Below are positions 57,759-64,000 of a DNA stretch of 64,000 bases, one piece after another. The stretch spans positions 1 through 64,000 of the forward strand of contig BATO01000003.1 in the NCBI GenBank assembly GCA_000474255.1. Direction: 5' to 3'. Under the pieces are notes generated by a model. It had not been told where the DNA came from, did no database searches, and saw only the letters and a program-made list of their open reading frames with translations. The DNA is from Aquipseudomonas alcaligenes MRY13-0052. GTDB taxonomy: Bacteria > Pseudomonadota > Gammaproteobacteria > Pseudomonadales > Pseudomonadaceae. The number at the start of each line of letters is the position of its first letter. Positions within the stretch are counted from its first letter, which is position 1. Position numbers and translations under genes: made by a program.

Positions 57759-59135
57759 TCAGCATTCGATGGCGCTGACGGCCAGGCCGCCGCGCGAGGT
57801 TTCCTTGTACTTGTCGTGCATGTCCGCGCCGGTATCGCGCATGGTGCGGATCACCTGGTCGAGGGAGATGAAGTGCTCGCCGTCGCCGCGCAAGGCCATC
57901 TGTGCCGCGTTGATGGCCTTCACCGCCGCGATGGCATTGCGCTCGATGCAGGGCACCTGCACCAGCCCGCCCACCGGGTCGCAGGTGAGCCCGAGGTTGT
58001 GCTCCAGGCCGATCTCGGCGGCGTTCTCCAGCTGTTCCGGGGTAGCACCGAGCACTTCGGCCAGGCCGGCGGCGGCCATGGCGCAGGCCGAGCCGACCTC
58101 GCCCTGGCAGCCCACCTCGGCGCCGGAGATGGACGCGTTCTTCTTGCACAGGATGCCCACGGCGGCGGCGCCCAGCAGGTAGTCCACCACGTCGCCGTCG
58201 GAGGCCTCGGGGTTGAACTTCATGTAGTAGTGCAGCACCGCCGGGATGATGCCCGCCGCGCCATTGGTGGGCGCGGTGACCATGCGCCCGCCGGCGGCGT
58301 TCTCCTCGTTCACCGCCAGGGCGAAGAGGTTGACCCACTCCATGGCGCTCATGGTCGAGCCGATGACATTGGGTTTGCCCAGCTCCTGCAGGCTGCGGTG
58401 CAGCCTGGCGGCGCGGCGACGCACGTTGAGGCCGCCGGGCAGGATGCCTTCCTGGCTCAGGCCGTTGTCCACGCATTCGCGCATGGCGTCCCACAGGCGC
58501 AGCAGCCCGGCGCGGATATCCGCCTCGCTGCGCCAGGCCTTCTCGTTGGCCAGCATCAGTTCGGAAACCCGCAAGCCATGGCGCTTGCACAGCTGCAACA
58601 GCTCCTCGGCGCTGGAGAAGTCGTAGGGCAGCCGGGTGTGATCCTGGTCGAGCTGGCCGGCGGCGGCCTGCTCGGCGTCGACGACGAAACCGCCGCCGAC
58701 GGAATAGTAGGTGTCGCGGTGCAGCTCGCCGCTCTCACCGAAGGCCACCAGGGTCATGGCGTTGGGGTGGTAGGGCAGGTTCTCGTCGAGCAGGCGCATG
58801 TCACGCTGCCAGTCGAAGGGCACCGGCAGGCGACCATCCAGCGGCAAGGTGCCGCTGGCGAGCAGCTCGGCGATACGCGGGGCAATCTGCTTGGGGTCGA
58901 TGCGGTCCGGCCACTCGCCCATCAGGCCCATGATCACGGCACGGTCGGTGCCATGGCCGATGCCGGTAGCGGAAAGCGAGCCGTAGAGGTTCACCTCCAG
59001 GCGCGTCACCCGCTCCAGCAGCTGGCGCTCACGCAGAGCGCCGACGAAGAGCACCGCAGCGCGCATGGGGCCGACGGTATGGGAACTGGAGGGACCGATA
59101 CCGATCTTGAACAGGTCGAACACGCTGATAGCCAC
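57759..59135 (-). CDS. sdaB: L-serine dehydratase (iron-sulfur type)
   Basis: 458 residues from a GTG start at 59135 (VAISVFDLFKIGIGPSSSHTVGPM), with a GGAG site; this is the normal length, and the frame further upstream to 59243 is not conserved-looking. Cluster cysteines lie in EVGCQGEVGSACAMAAAGL and LTCDPVGGLVQVPCIERN. It converts serine to pyruvate and ammonia, the exit of the betaine pathway to central metabolism. It is divergent from betX, sharing the spacer with a GCGAC repeat. Confidence 0.95.
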   Translation of the reverse strand: MAISVFDLFKIGIGPSSSHTVGPMRAAVLFVGALRERQLLERVTRLEVNLYGSLSATGIGHGTDRAVIMGLMGEWPDRIDPKQIAPRIAELLASGTLPLDGRLPVPFDWQRDMRLLDENLPYHPNAMTLVAFGESGELHRDTYYSVGGGFVVDAEQAAAGQLDQDHTRLPYDFSSAEELLQLCKRHGLRVSELMLANEKAWRSEADIRAGLLRLWDAMRECVDNGLSQEGILPGGLNVRRRAARLHRSLQELGKPNVIGSTMSAMEWVNLFALAVNEENAAGGRMVTAPTNGAAGIIPAVLHYYMKFNPEASDGDVVDYLLGAAAVGILCKKNASISGAEVGCQGEVGSACAMAAAGLAEVLGATPEQLENAAEIGLEHNLGLTCDPVGGLVQVPCIERNAIAAVKAINAAQMALRGDGEHFISLDQVIRTMRDTGADMHDKYKETSRGGLAVSAIEC

Positions 59136-59253
59136 GATGGTCTCCGCGACGGGTGATGGGGCGTGGCCGACATCATCTGCATTTCCACCGCGAGCCGGCG
59201 TCCCACACCGACCCGCTCGTGTCCAAATACGCCGCGGCGTCATGGATGAAAAA

Positions 59254-59278
59254 GCGACAGCACCTTCCTGCTTGCGAC
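59254..59278. promoter_or_regulatory. candidate GbdR operator, GCGAC-N15-GCGAC, sdaB/betX spacer
   Basis: GCGACAGC...TTGCGACCTGC, with the two GCGAC words 20 bp apart, the same spacing and right flank (GCGACCTGC) as at 29017-29041. It lies 119-143 bp before sdaB and 125-149 bp before betX, so it can serve both. Confidence 0.65.
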
Positions 59279-59402
59279 CTGCTTCGTAGAAGCCCGCCCG
59301 ACTTCGTCACATGATCCGGGCGCACCCGCACCGGCCAGCAGCAGTCCGTTCGCCGCGCGGACAGGCGATCGCCATCCCCTCGACTCTGCTGTGGAAGTCC
59401 CC

Positions 59403-60344
59403 ATGAACCCATTGATCCCCCGGTTCCTGGCCGTAGCGCTCTGCACCCCGCTGCTGGCACAGGCCGCCGTTGAACCGGAATCCTGCAAGACCGTCCGTTT
59501 CGCCGATGTCGGCTGGACCGATATCACCGTCACCACCGCCGTCACCCGCTACGTGCTCGCCGAGCTCGGCTACAGCACCCAGGTCAAGCGGCTCTCGGTG
59601 CCCGACACCTACAAGGCGCTGTCGGAAAAGAAGATCGACGTGTTCCTCGGCAACTGGATGCCGAGCATGGAAAACGACATCGCGCCCTACCGCGAGAACG
59701 GCAGCGTGGACACCCTCGGTGCCAACCTCAAGGGCGCCAAGTACACCCTGGCGGTCAACCAGGCCGCCTATGACGGCGGCCTGAAAAGCTTCGCCGACCT
59801 GGCAAAGTTCAAGAAGGAACTGGGCGGCAAGCTCTACGGCATCGAGCCTGGCAACGATGGGAACAAGTTGATCCAGAAGATGATCGACGACAAGGCGTTC
59901 GGCCTCGCCGACTTCAAGCTGGTGGAGTCCAGCGAGAGTGGCATGCTGGCCCAGGTGAAGCGCGCCGAACACCTCAAGCAATGGGTGGTGTTCCTCGGCT
60001 GGGAGCCGCACCCGATGAACAACCAGTTCCAGATGCATTACCTGGCTGGCGGCGACGATTACTTCGGCCCCGACTTCGGCGGCGCCACTGTCTACACCAA
60101 CACCCGCGCCGGTCTGGCCAAGGAATGCCCCAACCTCGGGCGCCTGCTGGGCAACCTGGAGTTCAGCCTGGATATGGAGAACCACCTGATGGGGGCCATC
60201 CTCAACCAGAGCACCAACCGCCGGCGCGAAGCCAAGGCCTGGCTGAAGGCGCATCCGGAGCAATTGGAGAAGTGGCTGGTGGGCGTCACCACCCGCGACG
60301 GGAAAATGGCGAATGCCGCCCTCGGGCTCGCCGCAGCGCCATGA
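59403..60344 (+). CDS. betX: quaternary-amine binding protein, BetX-like orphan SBP
   Basis: 313 residues; signal peptide FLAVALCTPLLAQA then AVEPESCKTVRFADVGWTDITVTTAV. ChoX/OpuAC-type fold with FLGNWMPSMENDIAPYRENG, GIEPGNDGNKLIQKMI, VVFLGWEPHPMNNQF. It is closely similar to CbcX (63151) and CaiX (45477) yet has no transporter genes of its own; in P. syringae BetX supplies betaine to the Cbc core transporter, and this gene is in the expected place. The substrate is inferred, not read. Confidence 0.85.
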   Translation: MNPLIPRFLAVALCTPLLAQAAVEPESCKTVRFADVGWTDITVTTAVTRYVLAELGYSTQVKRLSVPDTYKALSEKKIDVFLGNWMPSMENDIAPYRENGSVDTLGANLKGAKYTLAVNQAAYDGGLKSFADLAKFKKELGGKLYGIEPGNDGNKLIQKMIDDKAFGLADFKLVESSESGMLAQVKRAEHLKQWVVFLGWEPHPMNNQFQMHYLAGGDDYFGPDFGGATVYTNTRAGLAKECPNLGRLLGNLEFSLDMENHLMGAILNQSTNRRREAKAWLKAHPEQLEKWLVGVTTRDGKMANAALGLAAAP

Positions 60345-60407
60345 ATTTCGCTTTTTCTCGAATCCGCTGTAGCCCCCGGCAGCTCTTGCCTGAGGCCGTG
60401 TCAACCC

Positions 60408-60436
60408 CTGAAACCCGCGCCCTGCGCGGGTTTCAG
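60408..60436 (+). terminator. hairpin after betX
   Basis: CTGAAACCCGCGC...GCGCGGGTTTCAG, a 13-bp stem with a very short loop, 64 bp beyond the stop. No T-run directly follows. Confidence 0.7.
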
Positions 60437-60646
60437 CATCCCCAACAGGTGAAAAATTTCTGTTATGGTTTTTTTCGGCAACCGGCCTTGTGTCGTCGCC
60501 CAACACGTCAGGGTCGTAAACCGACAATTGCCCGGCTACCGAGGCTATATCGTTGACTCAGCCGATTTCGTCGCTGTCCTTTCAAGCCTGAACTGACAGA
60601 CCTGGGCCCTCAGCCCTGGACCGAAGAACAGAAAACGGCGGAGCCA

Positions 60647-60787
60647 ATGTCTAAGGCGCCCGCCCTACAAGAAATTTCGGATGTACGCACACCTCAGGAC
60701 GAGGTGTTGATCGACCCAAGGACAGGGTTTCGTAGCACTGCCAGAGGGTTTGGAAAGCGGTTTGCAAAACAGCGGAATGATGGTTAG
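60647..60787 (+). CDS. possible 46-residue protein or gene remnant upstream of cbcV
   Basis: ATG with a GGAG just upstream opens MSKAPALQEISDVRTPQDEV and runs 46 residues to TAG. The text is protein-like (charged and varied, ending GFGKRFAKQRNDG) and looks like the first part of a longer soluble protein cut short by a stop. It could be a leader peptide, a real small protein or a remnant. Not recognised. Confidence 0.3.
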   Translation: MSKAPALQEISDVRTPQDEVLIDPRTGFRSTARGFGKRFAKQRNDG

Positions 60788-60798
60788 GAACTCAAGGA

Positions 60799-60816
60799 AT
60801 CGAACGCTCGTCCATA
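60799..60816 (+). promoter_or_regulatory. BetI-box-like sequence upstream of cbcV
   Basis: ATCGAACGCTCGTCCATA matches 11 of the first 12 bases of the betT operator but only 2 of the last 6. It is a half-conserved site at best, about 200 bp before cbcV. Confidence 0.3.
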
Positions 60817-61015
60817 CACCCCAGGTGTCATGGCGAGTCCTCGAATCCGTGCAGTGCCTAGCCCGCTCCGCCGGTTGCGCGATTCTCCTGCCAAGCCCTG
60901 GAACCAGTAAACCCACACAGGCAATAACAGTCGGCATCGCCTGTCGGCGCGTCCCCGTGGCGCCCGTCCGGTCCCGTGTAGCTGATCTGGATGTCTACTG
61001 AAGGGGAACCATCCC

Positions 61016-62212
61016 ATGCAGTCTGGAAAAATCGTTGTCCAGAACCTCTACAAGGTTTTCGGCCAACAGCCACAAGAAGCCATCGACTTGCTCAAGCAAG
61101 GCTGGAGCAAGGAAAGGATCCTCGCCGAACGTGGCGCGGTGATCGGCGTCAGCGACGTGTCGTTCAGCGTCGAGGAAGGCGAGATATTCGTGCTCATGGG
61201 CCTCTCCGGTTCGGGCAAGTCCACGCTCATCCGCCTGATCAACCGGCTGATCGAGCCCACCGCCGGTGACGTGTTCATCGACGGCCAGAACGTCGCCAAG
61301 CTGCCCAAGGCGCAACTGATCGACCTGCGTCGCCGCGACATGAGCATGGTCTTCCAGTCCTTCGCCCTGATGCCTTCGCGCACCGTGCTGGACAACGCCG
61401 CCTTCGGCCTCGAAGTGGCCGGCAAGGGCAAGAAGGAACGCGAGCAGCGCGCCATGGAAGTCCTGGAGCAGGTGGGCCTGGCACCCTTCGCGCAGAAGTA
61501 CCCCCACGAGCTGTCCGGCGGCATGCAGCAGCGCGTCGGCCTGGCCCGCGCCCTGGCGGTCGACCCCTCGATGATCATCATGGACGAGGCCTTCTCGGCC
61601 CTCGACCCGCTCAAGCGCCGCGAGATGCAGGACGTCCTCCTGGCGCTGCAGAAGACCCACCGTCGCACCATCATCTTCGTCTCCCACGATATCGAGGAGG
61701 CCATGCGCATCGGCACCCGCATCGGCATCATGGAAGGCGGCAAGCTGGTCCAGGTCGGCACCCCGCAGGAACTGATCGAGAAGCCCGCCAACGACTACGT
61801 GCGCAACTTCTTCGACACCGTCGACACCAGCCGCTACCTCACCGCTGGCCAGCTCAAGTCCGATAGCGTCCCGCTCTACGTGCATAACGGCAAGGCGCCC
61901 AACGCCCAGCAGGTGTGCCAGGAGCTGCAGGCACTGGACAAGCACTACGCCTTCATCGTCGACGAGGACAACAAGTTCCGCGGCTCCATCAGCCTGGAGA
62001 AGATCGCCCTGCTGGTGGAAGAAGGCCAGAACAAGTGCCTGGAGCCTGAACTGCTCAAGCACATCGTGCCGGTACCCGAGGACCTTCCGCTGGAACAGGT
62101 GATCGAACGCCTGGTGGACAACGAAGGCCCCATCCCTGTCGTCGACCAGGACGGCCATTACTGCGGCGCCATCAGCAAGGGCCGCCTGCTTAGCCGTCTG
62201 CAGGGAGAATGA
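61016..62212 (+). CDS. cbcV: choline/betaine/carnitine ABC transporter ATPase
   Basis: 398 residues: Walker A GLSGSGKSTLIRLINRL, Q-loop SMVFQSFALMPSRTVLDN, signature LSGGMQQRVGLARALAVDP, Walker B MIIMDEAFSALDP, H-loop VSHDIEEAMRIG. A C-terminal pair of CBS domains (about 275-395) is typical of the quaternary-amine (ProV/OpuAA) family and couples transport to ionic strength. Overlaps the start region of cbcW. It energises uptake for CbcX and probably BetX and CaiX. Confidence 0.96.
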   Translation: MQSGKIVVQNLYKVFGQQPQEAIDLLKQGWSKERILAERGAVIGVSDVSFSVEEGEIFVLMGLSGSGKSTLIRLINRLIEPTAGDVFIDGQNVAKLPKAQLIDLRRRDMSMVFQSFALMPSRTVLDNAAFGLEVAGKGKKEREQRAMEVLEQVGLAPFAQKYPHELSGGMQQRVGLARALAVDPSMIIMDEAFSALDPLKRREMQDVLLALQKTHRRTIIFVSHDIEEAMRIGTRIGIMEGGKLVQVGTPQELIEKPANDYVRNFFDTVDTSRYLTAGQLKSDSVPLYVHNGKAPNAQQVCQELQALDKHYAFIVDEDNKFRGSISLEKIALLVEEGQNKCLEPELLKHIVPVPEDLPLEQVIERLVDNEGPIPVVDQDGHYCGAISKGRLLSRLQGE

Positions 62213-62214
62213 CC

Positions 62215-63099
62215 ATGAGCGAGAAACTGGATCTGGGCAGCTGGGTCAACGACGTCGTCCAGCACCTGCTGGATAACTACAGCGGTGCCTTCGAGAACAT
62301 CGGCGCGGTGGTCAGCGGCTTCTCCGAGCTGATCGAACGCTTCCTCATGTGGCCGCCGGCCTGGCTGGTGATCGCCGTCTTCGTCGGCCTCGGGCTGTGG
62401 CGCATCGGCGTCAAGTTCGCCCTGTTCACCGCCGCCGCCTTCGTGCTCATCGTGCTCACCGGCTTCTGGGAACAGACGGTGGTCACCCTCGGGCTGACCT
62501 TCTCGTCCACCCTGATCAGCCTGTTGCTGGGCGTGCCCCTGGGCATCTGGGCGGCGAAGAGCGAACGGGTCGCCTACATCATCCGTCCCATCCTCGACTT
62601 CATGCAGACCATGCCGGCGTTCGTCTACCTGATCCCCGCCGCCATGCTCTTCGGCCTCGGCCGCGTGCCCGGGATCATCGCCACGGTGATCTTCGCCATG
62701 CCGCCGGCGGTGCGCCTCACCAGCCTCGGCATCCGCCAGGTGAACAAGGAAATCGTCGAGGCCGGGCAATCCTTCGGCTGCACCAGTTGGCAGCTGCTAT
62801 ACAAGGTGCAGCTGCCGAACGCGATGCCGTCGATCATGGCCGGGGTCAACCAGACCATCATGATGGCGCTGTCGATGGTGATCATCGCCTCGATGGTCGG
62901 CGCCGGCGGCCTGGGCAACGACGTGCTCGCCAGTATCCAGCGCCTGGACATCGGCCTGGGCTTCGAAAGCGGCATGGCCGTGGTGCTGCTGGCGATCATC
63001 CTCGACCGCATCACCGAAAGCTTCGGCACCCCGCAAACCGCTTCCCGCGGCCGTCTGTTCGGCTGGCTGAGCGCGCGGGCCAAGCTGCAACGGCAATAA
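62215..63099 (+). CDS. cbcW: choline/betaine/carnitine ABC transporter permease
   Basis: 294 residues, about seven helices, with the binding-protein-dependent permease EAA-type loop IVEAGQSFGCTSWQLLYKVQLPNAMPSIMAGVNQTIMMALSMVIIASMVGAGGLG. ProW/ChoW family. Met at 62215 is chosen over 62209 because the GGGAG site is better spaced; with 62209 it would overlap the cbcV stop. Confidence 0.95.
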   Translation: MSEKLDLGSWVNDVVQHLLDNYSGAFENIGAVVSGFSELIERFLMWPPAWLVIAVFVGLGLWRIGVKFALFTAAAFVLIVLTGFWEQTVVTLGLTFSSTLISLLLGVPLGIWAAKSERVAYIIRPILDFMQTMPAFVYLIPAAMLFGLGRVPGIIATVIFAMPPAVRLTSLGIRQVNKEIVEAGQSFGCTSWQLLYKVQLPNAMPSIMAGVNQTIMMALSMVIIASMVGAGGLGNDVLASIQRLDIGLGFESGMAVVLLAIILDRITESFGTPQTASRGRLFGWLSARAKLQRQ

Positions 63100-63150
63100 C
63101 GTATACCTAGAAAACAGAAGCCATCACTTTCCAGTAGCAGGGAGTTGCAG

Positions 63151-64000
63151 ATGATGAACATGAAGAAGATCGCGGGTGCCGGCTTGCTGGCCTGCGCGCT
63201 GGTGCAAGGCGCGTGGGCACAGGACCCGGAGAGCTGCAAACAGGTGCGTTTCGCCGAGATCGGCTGGGCCGACATCTCCGCCACCACCGGAGTCGCGATG
63301 GTCCTCACCGAGGGCCTGGGCTACACCCCGCGCAAGATCATGGCCTCTGTACCGATCGCCTTCACCGGCGTGAAGAACAAGCAGATCGACGTGTTCCTCG
63401 GCTACTGGGCGCCCTCCATGGACGCCGTGATCGAGCCTTTCACCAAGGGCAACGGCGTGAAGGTGCTGCCGACCGCCAACCTGGAAGGCGCCAAGTACAC
63501 CCTGGCCGTGCCCACCTACGCCGCCGAAGCGGGCCTGAAGAGCTTCCAGGACATCGCCAAGTTCAAGGACCAGCTGGGCGGCAAGATCTACGGCATCGAG
63601 CCGGGCAACGACGGCAACCTGCTGATCGACAAGATGATCAAGGGCGACCAGTTCGGTCTCGGCAGCTTCCGCATGGTCGAGTCCAGCGAGGCCGGCATGC
63701 TGGTCCAGGTGCAACGCGCGGTGAAGAAGAAGGAGCCGGTGGTCTTCCTCGGCTGGGCCCCGCACCCGATGAACACCCAGTTCGACCTCACCTACCTCGC
63801 CGGTGGCGATGACGTGTTCGGCCCGGACTTCGGCGCCGCCAAGGTCTACACCGTGGTACCGCCGGATTACGAGGCGCGCTGCGGCAACGTCGGCAAGCTG
63901 CTGAACAACCTGCAGTTCAGCGTCGAGATCGAAAGCCAGCTGATGGACCGCGTCCTCAAGAAGGAAGACCCGGTCGTGGTCGCCAAGGACTGGATCAAGG
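63151..64000 (+). CDS. cbcX: choline-binding periplasmic protein CbcX, truncated by window end
   Basis: 283 codons visible, still open at the window end. Signal peptide (MKKIAGAGLLACALVQGAWA) then QDPESCKQVRFAEIGWADISATTGVAMVL; family stretches FLGYWAPSMDAVIEPFTKGNG, GIEPGNDGNLLIDKMIKG, VVFLGWAPHPMNTQF. Third binding protein of this type in the window and the one encoded with the transporter. GGGAG site 6-7 bases before the ATG. Confidence 0.95.
   Translation, partial: MMNMKKIAGAGLLACALVQGAWAQDPESCKQVRFAEIGWADISATTGVAMVLTEGLGYTPRKIMASVPIAFTGVKNKQIDVFLGYWAPSMDAVIEPFTKGNGVKVLPTANLEGAKYTLAVPTYAAEAGLKSFQDIAKFKDQLGGKIYGIEPGNDGNLLIDKMIKGDQFGLGSFRMVESSEAGMLVQVQRAVKKKEPVVFLGWAPHPMNTQFDLTYLAGGDDVFGPDFGAAKVYTVVPPDYEARCGNVGKLLNNLQFSVEIESQLMDRVLKKEDPVVVAKDWIK

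Larger units (their letters stand above)
60437..61015. other. regulatory spacer upstream of cbcV
   Basis: Starts AT-rich (GAAAAATTTCTG..GGTTTTTTTCGG), contains a short frame at 60647-60787 and a BetI-box-like word at 60799-60816, and ends at a GGGGAA site before cbcV. No full GCGAC-N15-GCGAC repeat is present; single GTCGC words occur near 60495 and 60570. Confidence 0.5.

Overview
The window is high-GC, gene-dense chromosomal DNA of a Pseudomonas species, probably from the P. aeruginosa side of the genus but not P. aeruginosa itself. This rests on CreBCD, GbdR/CdhR-controlled choline, carnitine and betaine genes, Pseudomonas-type REP palindromes and TonB/PepSY iron genes. No rRNA, tRNA, IS element or CRISPR array was seen.

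Layout. (1) 1-4850: iron-uptake genes (end of a PepSY membrane protein, TonB-dependent siderophore receptor), a Vgb/SMP-30 type beta-propeller protein, and two small proteins. (2) 4821-13010: creD, a CBS-domain protein, a lipoprotein, creC-creB, a retropepsin-like protease, an HD-GYP phosphodiesterase and a PlsC-like acyltransferase. (3) 13156-15285: betT behind a near-perfect BetI palindrome. (4) 15446-24499: minus-strand glyA-soxBDAG-purU-fdhA, which oxidises sarcosine and channels the C1 units. (5) 24500-27833: a NIPSNAP protein, a small secreted protein and threonine aldolase, set in unusually long spacers that carry repeated DnaA-box-like words. (6) 27834-30655: divergent gbcB and gbcA (glycine betaine to dimethylglycine). 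(7) 30843-42896: an accessory block made of a Nudix hydrolase, a tiny fimbrial-like subunit, an usher and chaperone, two NarL-type response regulators, a REC-EAL regulator and a BvgS-type hybrid kinase. It resembles the Roc/Pvr-Cup fimbrial systems but has no full-length pilin gene. (8) 42901-47663: carnitine genes cdhB-cdhA-cdhC-caiX and divergent cdhR. (9) 47881-55996: M19-like protein, DUF5943 protein, dgcA, dgcB, dedicated ETF subunits and a small protein. (10) 56244-64000: gbdR, sdaB, an orphan betaine-type binding protein and cbcVWX (truncated by the window end).

Together the metabolic genes form an almost complete route: choline, carnitine or betaine uptake, then carnitine to betaine (cdh), betaine to dimethylglycine (gbcAB), to sarcosine (dgcAB with ETF), to glycine (sox), serine (glyA) and pyruvate (sdaB), with formaldehyde and formyl-THF disposal by fdhA and purU. 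The choline-to-betaine genes betIBA are not in the window. The fimbrial/signalling block splits this supercluster between gbcA and cdhB.

The most interesting sequence signals are: a GCGAC-N15-GCGAC direct repeat in two betaine-regulon promoters (candidate GbdR site); an AACGACC-N14-AACGACC repeat between caiX and cdhR (candidate CdhR site); a GTAGGAA/TTCCTAC word in all four promoter regions of the fimbrial block; a cluster of six CTGTGGAYAAGCTGT repeats containing DnaA-box words; a mini-fimbrial subunit; and lost metal or cluster ligands in the M19-like protein and DgcA.
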